A DNA stretch of 57,814 nucleotides from the NCBI GenBank assembly GCA_910578505.1, contig CAJTPV010000020.1:1-57814 (forward strand), read 5' to 3'. Under the pieces are notes generated by a model. The model had not been told where the DNA came from. It did not search any database and worked only from the letters and a program-made list of their open reading frames with translations. Shown here one piece after another: positions 24,367 through 32,456 of the stretch. This stretch comes from an uncultured Oscillospiraceae bacterium. Its GTDB lineage: Bacteria; Bacillota; Clostridia; Oscillospirales; Oscillospiraceae. How positions within the stretch are numbered: position 1 is the stretch's first letter; every line of letters begins with the position of its first letter. The position numbers and the translations under genes were made by a program.

Positions 24367-24870
24367 ATGAATGCCATTGCCGCAGTCAGCCGTTCCTGGG
24401 GGATCGGCTGTCAGAACAAACTGCTTTTTCATATCCCCGCTGACTTACAGCGTTTTCGCCATCTGACTGCCGGCGGCACGCTGATCATGGGCCGAAAAAC
24501 ATTCGAGTCCCTGCCTGGGGGAAAACCGCTGCCAGACAGGCGCCACATCATCCTCTCCCGCAATCCGGATTTTGAGCGGGAGGGCATAGAAGTGGCTCAC
24601 TCCATCAGGGATGTCTTTGCCCTGACGGCGGACAGCAGGACCGAAGAGCTCTGGATTTGCGGTGGGGGCGAGATCTATCGGGCATTTCTTCCCTACTGCA
24701 GCCGTTGCTATCTTACCTATGTGGATGCGGATCCGCCTTACGACGCCTGCTTTCCGGCATTGACAAGCTGTCCGGAATGGACGGTCACGGATGACGGCGG
24801 GGTTGAAACGGACGGCGTGCTCCGCTATCGCTTTGTCAATTATAAAAATCGCGCGCCTGCAGAGGCCTGA
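24367..24870 (+). CDS. folA: Dihydrofolate reductase
   Basis: Reduces dihydrofolate to tetrahydrofolate with NADPH. It has 167 residues: MNAIAAVSRSWGIGCQNKLLFHIPADLQRF includes the substrate-binding acidic residue region, with the NADPH motifs IMGRKTFESLPG and ICGGGEIYRAFL. GAGGTG precedes the ATG. It faces the folate operon tail to tail, sharing a terminator. Confidence 0.93.
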   Translation: MNAIAAVSRSWGIGCQNKLLFHIPADLQRFRHLTAGGTLIMGRKTFESLPGGKPLPDRRHIILSRNPDFEREGIEVAHSIRDVFALTADSRTEELWICGGGEIYRAFLPYCSRCYLTYVDADPPYDACFPALTSCPEWTVTDDGGVETDGVLRYRFVNYKNRAPAEA

Positions 24871-24882
24871 TCTTCAACGATT

Positions 24883-24929
24883 GAAGACCCCTTGGACAGC
24901 CCGGCTGGGCCCCAAGGGGTCTTCTTTTT
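24883..24929. terminator. Terminator between folA and the folate operon
   Basis: 13-bp stem GAAGACCCCTTGG / CCAAGGGGTCTTC followed by TTTTT on the plus strand, 12 bases after folA. It lies between convergent genes, and the stem begins with an A-rich side in the other direction, so it may serve both. Confidence 0.85.
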
Positions 24930-24930
24930 A

Positions 24931-25761
24931 TCAGGCGCTGCCAGCGTGTTCCTTCCATTCTGCCAGGAGCTCCAGCGCTGTGCGGTTCAAAACTGGATGC
25001 CGGACATAGGGAGCGATCTGACACAGCGGTTCCAGCACAAATCCCCGTTTTTGCATCTCAATATGCGGAATATGCAGCTGTTCATCGTCCAGGATCAAGT
25101 CGTCATACAGCAGGATATCTAAATCCAGGGTGCGGGGCCCCCAGCGGATGACCCGCTCTCGATTCGCCGCCTGCTCAATTTCATTTAGGCGGGAGAGCAA
25201 TTCATGGGGTGTCAGCAGGGTCCTGATCTTCATTGCGCCATTCAGGAACTTGTCCTGTTCCACCACGCCGTACGGCTCTGTCACCAGAAAGCCCGAAACC
25301 GCTTCCACCCGACAGCCCCGCGTATGCCGCAGGTGCTCCACGCCCATTTCCAGGTATCCCTGCTTGTCCCCCATATTGGAGCCCAACGCAATATAGGCCG
25401 TATGCCATCCCCGCTCGATCTCCACGGCGACGGTTTTCAAGTGCAGTCCAACCGGCGCCCAGGGCTTTTGCACCTGCAGGCGCACCCGCTCCAATCGCTC
25501 CGTCTGCAAAAGCAGCTCTTCTGCCAGACGTTCTGCCGCCGTTTCCAACAGATGGTAGGTATGTTCCTCCAGAAATCGTTTGATAAAATGACTGATCTCT
25601 CCGTAATGGATGGATCTCGTTAAATCATCAGTCTTTCCGGCCTCTCTGGTGGAGGTATACAGCACAGCCGAAATGACAAATTTCTGTCCCAGAACATTTT
25701 CCTCCGGAAATACGCCGTGTTTTGCAAAAACCTCCAGATTTTTGATCTGTATTTGATCCAT
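24931..25761 (-). CDS. folK: Bifunctional dihydroneopterin aldolase / HPPK (FolB-FolK fusion)
   Basis: Fusion of 276 residues. The FolB domain (1 to about 117; IKNLEVFAKHGVFPEE with catalytic-type lysine and glutamate residues) converts dihydroneopterin to hydroxymethyldihydropterin. The FolK domain (about 121-276; AYIALGSNMGDK, RWGPRTLDLDILLYD, IPHIEMQKRGFVLEPL) adds pyrophosphate. The fusion links two successive steps. Last gene of the folE-HD-folP-folBK operon, 13 bases after folP. ATG 25761 was preferred. Confidence 0.93.
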   Translation of the reverse strand: MDQIQIKNLEVFAKHGVFPEENVLGQKFVISAVLYTSTREAGKTDDLTRSIHYGEISHFIKRFLEEHTYHLLETAAERLAEELLLQTERLERVRLQVQKPWAPVGLHLKTVAVEIERGWHTAYIALGSNMGDKQGYLEMGVEHLRHTRGCRVEAVSGFLVTEPYGVVEQDKFLNGAMKIRTLLTPHELLSRLNEIEQAANRERVIRWGPRTLDLDILLYDDLILDDEQLHIPHIEMQKRGFVLEPLCQIAPYVRHPVLNRTALELLAEWKEHAGSA

Positions 25762-25774
25762 AGCACCCAACCTC

Positions 25775-26596
25775 TTATGTTTTCTCCATTCCGGCGGACA
25801 GGATGGCCTCTGTCATCTGGATAGCCCGCCGGTTGGCCTTGACGTCATGGACGCGGACAAACGAGCACCCCTTCATAACCGCCATCACCGTCGTCACAAG
25901 CGTTCCCTCCTCCCGCTGGTCCGCCGGGAGATCGAGCGCCAGTCCGATCACGGATTTCCTGGAAGTTCCCAAAAGAATGGGGTAGTGCAATCGCTGAAAC
26001 CGCTCTAAAAAATGGATTGTCTCCAGATTCATTTCGTATGTCTTCCCAAATCCGATTCCGGGGTCCAGAATAATTTTGCTGTCAGCAATTCCAGCCGCTT
26101 TCGCTAATTCCACGCATTCTGCCGTCTCCCGCAGCATATCCTCATAAAAATCCGTGTACGCCGCTGCAGCTTTGTTGTGCATCAGGCAGCAGGCCGTCTG
26201 TGTGCGGGCGATCAAGTCCGCCATCCCGGCGTCATACTTCAACCCCCAGATGTCGTTGACCAAATCCGCGCCGGCCTGTATGGCAGCCTCCGCAACCTTG
26301 GCCTTGTATGTATCAATGGATACAGGAAGCCCCGTCTCCTTTTTGACCAGCTCCACAACCGGCGCGATCCGCTCGATTTCCTCCTGCTCTGAAATCTGCC
26401 GGTGGCCCGGCCTGGTAGACTCTCCGCCAATATCCAGAATGTCCGCCCCATCCTCTGCCATCTCCAGCGCGTGAGCCAACGCGGCGTCCTTTGTGTTCCA
26501 CCTGCCGCCGTCTGAAAAGGAATCCGGCGTCACATTCAGGATCCCCATAATATAGGTGTGGCGCGCTGTATCAAATTCCCGGTTTCCAATATTCAT
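25775..26596 (-). CDS. folP: Dihydropteroate synthase
   Basis: TIM-barrel enzyme of 273 residues that joins p-aminobenzoate to the pterin pyrophosphate. Signatures MGILNVTPDSFSDGG (near 17) and GGESTRPGH, the phosphate loop GTSRKSVIG, and RVHDVKAN at the C-terminus. Sulfonamide target by family. Confidence 0.95.
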   Translation of the reverse strand: MNIGNREFDTARHTYIMGILNVTPDSFSDGGRWNTKDAALAHALEMAEDGADILDIGGESTRPGHRQISEQEEIERIAPVVELVKKETGLPVSIDTYKAKVAEAAIQAGADLVNDIWGLKYDAGMADLIARTQTACCLMHNKAAAAYTDFYEDMLRETAECVELAKAAGIADSKIILDPGIGFGKTYEMNLETIHFLERFQRLHYPILLGTSRKSVIGLALDLPADQREEGTLVTTVMAVMKGCSFVRVHDVKANRRAIQMTEAILSAGMEKT

Positions 26597-26620
26597 ATTG
26601 TCTCCTTTTAGACCTGTGCC

Positions 26621-27112
26621 TTAATAGGTGATTTCCCGATTTTTCTTTTCCTCCGGCCAATCGCATTCGTCCTGCGCCGGACAGAAAAAACAATTCCTGG
26701 ACAGCTTGTCCGCCCGGTAAAACAACGCAGGCAGCGTGTTTTTTTCGGCAGCTGCCGGTTTGCTCCGATGGCAGAGGATCAGCCGCAGGATATCGGACCG
26801 CTCCTGCCGGTCAAAGCCGCAGTCGATAAGAATGCCCTCCGCGATCTCCGCGCCCGCCTGCTCGTGCGGGATATTCTGCTGATATTGCAGGTGGCGGCCA
26901 ATGTCGTGCAAAAGTCCTGCCGCATACACCTGTTCCTGGTTGACCGGCAGTCCCTGCTCCGCCGCTAACAGACAGGTCACCCGCGCTACAGTCAAAAAAT
27001 GCTCCGGCGTATGCCGGCAAAACTTCCGCCCCGCCTCACAGCGGCGGATCTCCGCCAGGCAGGCCTGATAGCTTGGATGCCGCCAGATCCGGTTGACTCG
27101 TTCCCTTCTCAC
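26621..27112 (-). CDS. HD-domain phosphohydrolase embedded in the folate operon
   Basis: A 163-residue HD-superfamily protein. Candidate metal ligands are H34/H38 (HTPEHFL), H69-D70 (GLLHDIGRH), H83, H115 and D135 (RADKLSR). A C-terminal cysteine group C141/C144/C150 (CFFCPAQDEC) is unusual. It starts at GTG 27112, overlapping the folE stop by 4 bases, and sits before folP. Bacterial folate synthesis needs removal of phosphates from dihydroneopterin triphosphate between FolE and FolB, and no Nudix gene is present. I infer it may supply that step. It could also be a generic HD nucleotidase. Confidence 0.75.
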   Translation of the reverse strand: MRRERVNRIWRHPSYQACLAEIRRCEAGRKFCRHTPEHFLTVARVTCLLAAEQGLPVNQEQVYAAGLLHDIGRHLQYQQNIPHEQAGAEIAEGILIDCGFDRQERSDILRLILCHRSKPAAAEKNTLPALFYRADKLSRNCFFCPAQDECDWPEEKKNREITY

Positions 27113-27669
27113 AGCTGCTTTACCATAGCCAGGAAGCGGTCCTGCAAGTCCCGCTGTTCCTGAAATATCCCCAGCGCTGTCAAGGTCACGGTCCTGCTCC
27201 CCGGCTTTTTGATCCCGCGCATGGTCATACACGTATGCTCCGCTTCCAGCATAACGATCACACCCTTCGGTTTCAGGTTTTCCGCCAGCGCCTGAGCGAT
27301 CTGGGCCGTCATTTTCTCCTGGATCTGCGGCCTTCTGGCAAATACATCCACCGTTCTGGCCAGCTTGCTCAGGCCCGCAACACGGCCATCCGGCACATAG
27401 CCGATATGCGCCTTTCCATAAAATGGGAGCAGATGGTGCTCACAGGTGGAGTAAAAGGTGATGTCCTTTTCGATCACCATGTCGTCATTGGCGACCGTAA
27501 ACTGTTTCTGCAGATGCTTCGCCGGGTCCTCATAGAGTCCCCCGTAAATCTCCGCGCACATACGGGCAATCCGATCCGGCGTCTCCAGCAGGCCCTCTCT
27601 TGTGATATCCTCGCCGATGCCTTCCAAAATCAGTCTTACGCCGGCTCTGATCTTGTCGTAGTCCATCAT
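27109..27669 (-). CDS. folE: GTP cyclohydrolase I
   Basis: First enzyme of pterin synthesis, making dihydroneopterin triphosphate from GTP. 186 residues; zinc ligands C76 and H78 (STCEHHLLPF) and a second cysteine in EAEHTCMTMRG. Typical YVPDGRVAGLSKLAR motif. Two adjacent ATGs (27669, 27666) are possible. The ribosome site is weak (AGAGG), and a long leader lies upstream. Confidence 0.95.
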   Translation of the reverse strand: MMDYDKIRAGVRLILEGIGEDITREGLLETPDRIARMCAEIYGGLYEDPAKHLQKQFTVANDDMVIEKDITFYSTCEHHLLPFYGKAHIGYVPDGRVAGLSKLARTVDVFARRPQIQEKMTAQIAQALAENLKPKGVIVMLEAEHTCMTMRGIKKPGSRTVTLTALGIFQEQRDLQDRFLAMVKQL

Positions 27670-27870
27670 GACAAAAACGACCTCTTTTCAATAGAAATGC
27701 ACCTCCATAATGTGACAGAACATATGACGAAACAGCCCTTCACAATACGAGATGCAATCTTATATTGTTGCAACGGGTGCGGTAATCACATCGTAAGACT
27801 GAGCTTTTCGTTTCGGCAGCAACTCCCCATCTGCCAAACACTTGACGCATGAAAACCTATTTTGCATATT
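27670..27870 (-). promoter_or_regulatory. Long structured leader upstream of folE (unassigned)
   Basis: About 200 bases between folE and a likely transcription start. On the minus strand it can form GTTT-GGCAG...CTGCC-GAAAC around an 11-base loop (ATGGGGAGTTG) and a later ACAATA...TATTGT stem. This could be regulatory RNA. I could not match it to the tetrahydrofolate, preQ1 or other riboswitch consensus from memory. A 35-codon frame lies inside (separate entry). Confidence 0.35.
27760..27867 (-). CDS. Possible 35-residue CxxC small protein in the folE leader
   Basis: ATG 27867 to TAA 27760 encodes a short basic peptide with CVKC near the N-terminus and a tail ending in APVATI. No good ribosome-binding site precedes it, and a frame this short arises easily by chance. 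Listed because it has a composition like a zinc-knuckle peptide and fills the leader. It might be a leader peptide, a gene remnant or nothing. Confidence 0.25.
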   Translation of the reverse strand: MQNRFSCVKCLADGELLPKRKAQSYDVITAPVATI

Positions 27871-27987
27871 ATTCTATTTTCAGGAGGCTTACACAGTATA
27901 CCACATTGCCTGGAAAAGGTCCATAGTTTTCTCAAAATATCGGGGAATCTTTTTGCAGAGCACGACCGGGTCCCGGCCTGCGGAAAC

Positions 27988-28022
27988 GCCCTCTCAGTCA
28001 GCCGCAGGCTGACCGAGAGGGC
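27988..28022. repeat. Hairpin core of the dispersed inverted-repeat element
   Basis: GCCCTCTCAGTCAGCC-GCA-GGCTGACCGAGAGGGC, matching the centre of the full element at 30288-30390, with degraded flanks (CGCTCCACCACTG versus CCTTCCGCCACTT). It lies downstream of the proline-rich gene and may double as its terminator. Confidence 0.65.
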
Positions 28023-28110
28023 GCTCCACCACTGCGCCATCCGCTCCCGGCACAGGGCGATAAATGGTGGTACCATCCACAATGCGGCAGGCGCTGACCT
28101 GCAGGCCCGC

Positions 28111-28977
28111 TTACGGCAGCTCTGCCACATCCAATACAGCGCCCTCCACACATAAGGCGTCTGGGGCATCCAGCACCAGAAACAGGCATGTCTCACATCC
28201 ACAATGTGAGCGGGGGTGCAGGACAGAGAGCATATGCAGAGACTGGGGTCTGTCGGTCAGGTCCTCCATGGAAAAACACAGCGGCAGCGCGTCTGTAAAC
28301 ATGCCGCAGGGCGACTGTTTGAGAAGAATCGTTCCTGCCCCTTCTGCCGGAGCTGCAGCGCGGACATTCAGTGTGTACTGGACTTTGTAAGTTTTTCCTG
28401 GAGTCAGATAGATCTGGGCGGGAGCGCACTCGTTCCAGCGAATGGCTTTTCCCGCCCGGCTCCGTTTTCTCCAGGTCATGCGGCAGCCCGGATTCCACCG
28501 CGCCGCTTCCTGCCGGCCTGTCAGCTGGAGGGCGCTGCTCCCACAGGCCTGCGCCCGACAGGGTGGCGGAGGGCAGGGTGGCGGAGGGCAGGGTGGCGGA
28601 GGGCAGGGGGGCGGAGGGCAGGGGAACGGAGGACGGGGGGGCGGAGGACAGGGCTCCGGCTGGCGGGGCGGAGGCGCTGCCGGGGGAAGCGGACAGAATT
28701 CCAGCACCTGGCTCAGTCTGCTTTTCAGCAGCATCTGGTTCTGGGTGACCACCTCGACAAGAGCGGCCACACTTTTGTTGACAGTCTGCACATTCTGCGG
28801 CCAGTTATGGGGATTTGTACCCAGCAAAGTTTCTAAGATATATTGCAGTTTCTCACCCTCGGCATTGAGGATATGGCTCAGGGCAAGCTCCTCCATGGCG
28901 ATAGACGCAATAATCATGGTCAGAGCCTCCTCTCGTGTCATACCCGCCCCGTTGGGCGGAAAGGAAGGCATCGACAT
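28111..28977 (-). CDS. Proline/cysteine-rich spore-surface-like protein
   Basis: A 288-residue protein. Residues 11-56 (MTREEALTMIIASIAMEE onward, ending LGTNP) resemble the N-terminal domain of clostridial spore-coat or exosporium collagen-like proteins. Then comes a Pro/Cys stretch (96-140) with tandem CPPPP units, then a C-terminal domain rich in beta strands (TYKVQYTLNVRAAA, GTILLKQSPCG) like BclA-type C-terminal domains. ATG 28977 has GGAG at good spacing. It is divergent from a glycosyltransferase gene. Location on the spore is inference. Confidence 0.6.
   Translation of the reverse strand: MSMPSFPPNGAGMTREEALTMIIASIAMEELALSHILNAEGEKLQYILETLLGTNPHNWPQNVQTVNKSVAALVEVVTQNQMLLKSRLSQVLEFCPLPPAAPPPRQPEPCPPPPRPPFPCPPPPCPPPPCPPPPCPPPPCRAQACGSSALQLTGRQEAARWNPGCRMTWRKRSRAGKAIRWNECAPAQIYLTPGKTYKVQYTLNVRAAAPAEGAGTILLKQSPCGMFTDALPLCFSMEDLTDRPQSLHMLSVLHPRSHCGCETCLFLVLDAPDALCVEGAVLDVAELP
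28558..28652. repeat. 15-bp tandem repeat encoding CPPPP units
   Basis: About six units of a GGGCAGGGTGGCGGA-type 15-mer, the first three or four nearly identical, in frame with the proline-rich gene. Copy number could vary by slippage. Not a CRISPR array because there are no spacers. Confidence 0.8.
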
Positions 28978-29170
28978 ATTCAAAACTCCATCATGCGTTC
29001 CGGGCCGTGCCGGAACGAGAATGCGCGGCAAGATATCCATGCCGCTGCTCTACTCTATGACAGCCGGGGCGGCTCTGTTCCAGCAGGAACGCTCCAGCCG
29101 GCGGATGCATAGACTATCCCGAATGCGGCTCTGCGGGAGCAGATAATGAAGTATAGAAGGAGGTCCCTCT

Positions 29171-30253
29171 ATGGTAAGCGTCAGCCTGTGTATGATCGTA
29201 AAAAACGAGGAGGACGTACTGGCACGCTGTCTGGAGAGCGCGGCGGATCTGGTGGACGAGATCATCATCGTGGATACCGGCTCCACCGACCACACCAAGG
29301 AGATTGCCGCCCGGTTTACTGGCCAAATCTTCGATTTCCCCTGGCAGGATGATTTTTCCGCCGCCCGAAACGAGTCCTTTTCCCATGCGTCCATGGATTA
29401 CTGCATGTGGCTGGACGCGGACGACGTGCTGCTGGAAGAGGACCGAAAGGCATTTCTTGCCCTAAAGGAGACGTTGGATCCCGCCGTTTCGGTGGTTATG
29501 GCGCCCTACCACGCCGGATTCGATGAGAGCGGCCATGTAACTTTCTCCTACTATCGGGAGCGCCTGATCAAAAACCATACCGGAATGCGCTGGACAGGAG
29601 CTGTCCATGAGGCGATCACACCGTTTGGAAAAGTCCTGCATGCGGATTTCGCTGTCACCCATCGCAAGACCCGTCCCTCCGACCCTGACCGGAACCTTCG
29701 GATCTATGAGGCGCAGCTGGCCGCCGGAAAGAGTCTGGAGCCCCGCCAGCAGTTTTACTATGGACGGGAGCTGTACTACCACCACCGCTGGGCGGAGGCG
29801 CTGGCCGTCTTTGAGCAGTTTCTGGAGGAAGGCCGGGGATGGGTGGAAAACGAGATCGACGCCTGCTGCCACTGCGCCTATTGTCATAAGGAGCTGGGCC
29901 ATGACCAAGCGGCGTTGGCGGCCCTGTTCCGCACGTTTGCCTATGACCGCCCCCGGGCCGAGGCCTGCTGCGAAATCGGGTCCTGGTTTTTCCAGCGGGA
30001 GCGGTACCGTCAGGCCGCCTACTGGTATGCCCTGGCCCTGACCTGCGCCAGGGACGACAGCCGGGGCGCATTTGTCTCCCCGGACTGCTACGGCTACCTC
30101 CCCTGCATCCAGCTGTGTGTCTGCTACAGCCGTCTGGGCGATCCGAAACGAGCGGAGGTCTTTAACGAGCTGGCCGCGTCCTGCAAACCGGATTCGCCGG
30201 CAGTCTGCCACAACCGGGCAGTTTTCCAGAGCCTGCCGGAACAGATGGTGTAA
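29171..30253 (+). CDS. Family 2 glycosyltransferase with TPR-like C-terminus
   Basis: A 360-residue protein with an N-terminal GT-A domain (SLCMIVKNEEDVLARCLES, IIIVDTGSTDHT, metal-binding D82-A-D84 in WLDADDVL) and a C-terminal half made of TPR-like helical repeats (about 210-345). This architecture is shared with SunS-type and spore-protein glycosyltransferases. AAGGAGG precedes the ATG. Divergent from the proline-rich surface protein, which may be its acceptor (inference). Confidence 0.85.
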   Translation: MVSVSLCMIVKNEEDVLARCLESAADLVDEIIIVDTGSTDHTKEIAARFTGQIFDFPWQDDFSAARNESFSHASMDYCMWLDADDVLLEEDRKAFLALKETLDPAVSVVMAPYHAGFDESGHVTFSYYRERLIKNHTGMRWTGAVHEAITPFGKVLHADFAVTHRKTRPSDPDRNLRIYEAQLAAGKSLEPRQQFYYGRELYYHHRWAEALAVFEQFLEEGRGWVENEIDACCHCAYCHKELGHDQAALAALFRTFAYDRPRAEACCEIGSWFFQRERYRQAAYWYALALTCARDDSRGAFVSPDCYGYLPCIQLCVCYSRLGDPKRAEVFNELAASCKPDSPAVCHNRAVFQSLPEQMV

Positions 30254-30287
30254 CTCCATACCCACTCTGCAGGACTGCAGGTGTGTC

Positions 30288-30390
30288 TATGGCAGTCTGC
30301 AAAATTGCTGGCAGCAAGCCCTCACAGTCAGCCTGCGGCTGACTGTGAGGGCCTTCCGCCACTTTGTCAGGAATTTTGCTGTTTGCCATA
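30288..30390. repeat. Full copy of the 103-bp dispersed inverted-repeat element
   Basis: Imperfect terminal inverted repeats: TATGGCAGTCTGCAAAATTG at the left and, on the other strand from the right, TATGGCAAACAGCAAAATTC. The core is a strong hairpin, GCCCTCACAGTCAGC-CTGCG-GCTGACTGTGAGGGC. It has no coding capacity. Partial copies are at 1-76, 27988-28022 and 39884-39926. It resembles a MITE or large REP-type element. Confidence 0.8.
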
Positions 30391-30451
30391 AAAGTTCTGG
30401 GAGGGGCAGCAGGGCTTACTGGCACTTGACCCCTTTACCGTGCGGACGGGT

Positions 30452-31405
30452 TTATCGCATATTGCGGATATAGGGTTTGCCCAAGGCGGCAGGGTCAGAG
30501 TCATTTCTCTTGACTGCACTGAAAATCAACGCCATGACTGTCAGTATATATGGCAGCCCTGTAAAAACTTGTACCGGCATTTCTACGCCAAGAGCCTGCA
30601 TTTTAAACTGGAGCGCATTGGCCGCGCCCATAAACAGCGCTGCCAGACAAATTCCTACAGGATCCCTCCGGCCAAAGACCACCAGGGACAGTGCAATATA
30701 CCCCCGTCCGGAAGTGACGTTTTCAGAGAACATCCCCAGCTGCCCCAAAATCAAATAGGCTCCGCCTGTACCGCTCATGATTCCATTGAACAGTGCGGCC
30801 AGATATTTCATGCGAAATACAGGCAATCCAACAGTATCCGCCGCCTGTGGGTTTTCGCCGACGGCGATCAGGGACAATCCCCAGGACGTTTTGTTAAAAA
30901 ACCAGAGCAGAGCGAACATTGATACATAAAGAAGATAGGTAACAATATCCCTTTGAAAAAAAGCCTCTCCAATTACAGGGATTTTGCAGAGAATGGGAAT
31001 TGGAAGAATGGGTAGCGTTTCAATTTGAGGATATGTCCCGGATGTTTGATTGACAATAACCTGAAAAAAATAGCTGGTCAGCCCCATTGAAAATAGATTC
31101 AGGGCAGTACCCGTAACATTCTGGTTTTGCCGCAGATAGATCGAGAACACTGCGTGGATTATGCTGAAACAGCTCCCTGCTGCCATACCGCCAAGAAATC
31201 CCAGGAATAAACTGCCCGTCCAATAGGTCACAGCGAACCCTAAAAACGCGCCTCCCAGCATATTGGCTTCTAACCCGATATTCAATGTGCCTGCTTTTTG
31301 AGAAACAGTCTCGCCTAATGCGGCGTATGCCAGCGGAACCGCCATCCGTACAGCGGCAGAAAGGAACGACGTGAAAAATGTCAAATTCAGGATCTCACTC
31401 CACAT
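30452..31405 (-). CDS. BMP-type nucleoside ABC transporter permease 2
   Basis: Permease of 317 residues of the branched-chain-like family used by BmpA/PnrA nucleoside importers (YufQ/NupQ type). Hydrophobic throughout, with GETVSQKAGTLNIGLEANMLGGAF near the N-terminus and GRGYIALSLVVFGRRDPVG near 230. AGGAGG precedes the ATG; it overlaps the partner permease by 11 bases. Confidence 0.88.
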   Translation of the reverse strand: MWSEILNLTFFTSFLSAAVRMAVPLAYAALGETVSQKAGTLNIGLEANMLGGAFLGFAVTYWTGSLFLGFLGGMAAGSCFSIIHAVFSIYLRQNQNVTGTALNLFSMGLTSYFFQVIVNQTSGTYPQIETLPILPIPILCKIPVIGEAFFQRDIVTYLLYVSMFALLWFFNKTSWGLSLIAVGENPQAADTVGLPVFRMKYLAALFNGIMSGTGGAYLILGQLGMFSENVTSGRGYIALSLVVFGRRDPVGICLAALFMGAANALQFKMQALGVEMPVQVFTGLPYILTVMALIFSAVKRNDSDPAALGKPYIRNMR

Positions 31406-32456
31406 GCCTGACGCCTCCTTTTTGCTTCGAAAAGCCGCCGCGCATTTCCGATAAAATTTCCGGCAGAGAGCCGCACAGGATCATGAGAACAATAAAGCCA
31501 ATGATAATGGACACAATTGAGCTAGGAACACCTAAGCTTCTCTGCATCGCAGCCGCTCCTACCTGAAGCGCCGCCAGTCCAAAGGAAGCCAGCATTACCC
31601 GAATTGGATGGTTAAAGGCCAGCAGCGCAACCAGTACAGCTGTATATCCGTTTCCGCCGGAGACACCTTCTAAAAGCCTGTGCTGTACACCAAACACCTC
31701 GTTAAATCCAGCCAATCCCGCCATACCGCCGCCAATTACTGCCGACAAAATGAGGCTTCTGGAGACAGGAAGGCCTGTACATAGTGCCGCCCGTCTGCTC
31801 AAACCAACCATCTGCATCTCGAACCCCCATGTCGTCTTATAAAGCAAAAACCACAGCACGGCAACGGCGGCCAATGCAAGCAGTGTTCCTGCATGGAGAC
31901 GTGTTGGGTAGAGTAACTGCGGTAAGGTCAATCCCTCTGGAAGCTGAGCGCTTTGTGGGAGCGAGCTGCCGGATTCCTGAAGAGGCCCCCGGATGCAGAC
32001 GCCGACAATCATGATGGCAATGTAGTTAAACATAATCGTGTTGACGGTCTCAGAGATCCCCAGCCGGCTTTTCATCCATGCGGGGAAAAGTACCCACAGC
32101 CCCCCGGCCAGAAAGGCGGCCCCGAAGGCCAGGACTATCCGCATTGCTCCCAGAGATTCGGGCAGCGCCATCGCCGCCGCCGTAGAGGCCAGTGCACCCA
32201 TGTACAACTGCCCCTCGGCGCCTAAATTGAAAAATCCGGAGCGGAAGGTGATTGCCACGCCTAAGCCTAGAAAGATTAAGGGTGTGGCGCGTACAAAAAC
32301 TTCGGCAAACCCGTGAAGAGTGCCGAATATTCCAAAGAAAAAAGTCTGAAATGCCTGTAGGGGATCAGCGCCGGAGAGCAGGATCAGTCCAACGGTGAGC
32401 AGCAGGACAGCCGCCACACGAATCAGAGCAAACACGCCTTTCTGTTTCATATTCAT
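31395..32456 (-). CDS. BMP-type nucleoside ABC transporter permease 1
   Basis: Permease of 353 residues (YufP/NupP type). Marker segments TFRSGFFNLGAEGQLYMGAL and SGGNGYTAVLVALLAFNHP. Partner of the 30452-31405 permease. Start overlaps the stop of the ATPase gene by 4 bases. Confidence 0.88.
   Translation of the reverse strand: MNMKQKGVFALIRVAAVLLLTVGLILLSGADPLQAFQTFFFGIFGTLHGFAEVFVRATPLIFLGLGVAITFRSGFFNLGAEGQLYMGALASTAAAMALPESLGAMRIVLAFGAAFLAGGLWVLFPAWMKSRLGISETVNTIMFNYIAIMIVGVCIRGPLQESGSSLPQSAQLPEGLTLPQLLYPTRLHAGTLLALAAVAVLWFLLYKTTWGFEMQMVGLSRRAALCTGLPVSRSLILSAVIGGGMAGLAGFNEVFGVQHRLLEGVSGGNGYTAVLVALLAFNHPIRVMLASFGLAALQVGAAAMQRSLGVPSSIVSIIIGFIVLMILCGSLPEILSEMRGGFSKQKGGVRHVE

Noticed and set aside
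27670..27870. Tetrahydrofolate or preQ1 riboswitch upstream of folE
   Set aside because: I could not align the leader with either consensus by eye; kept only as an unassigned leader.
28558..28652. CRISPR-like array
   Set aside because: Units are contiguous 15-mers in frame with a protein and have no unique spacers.
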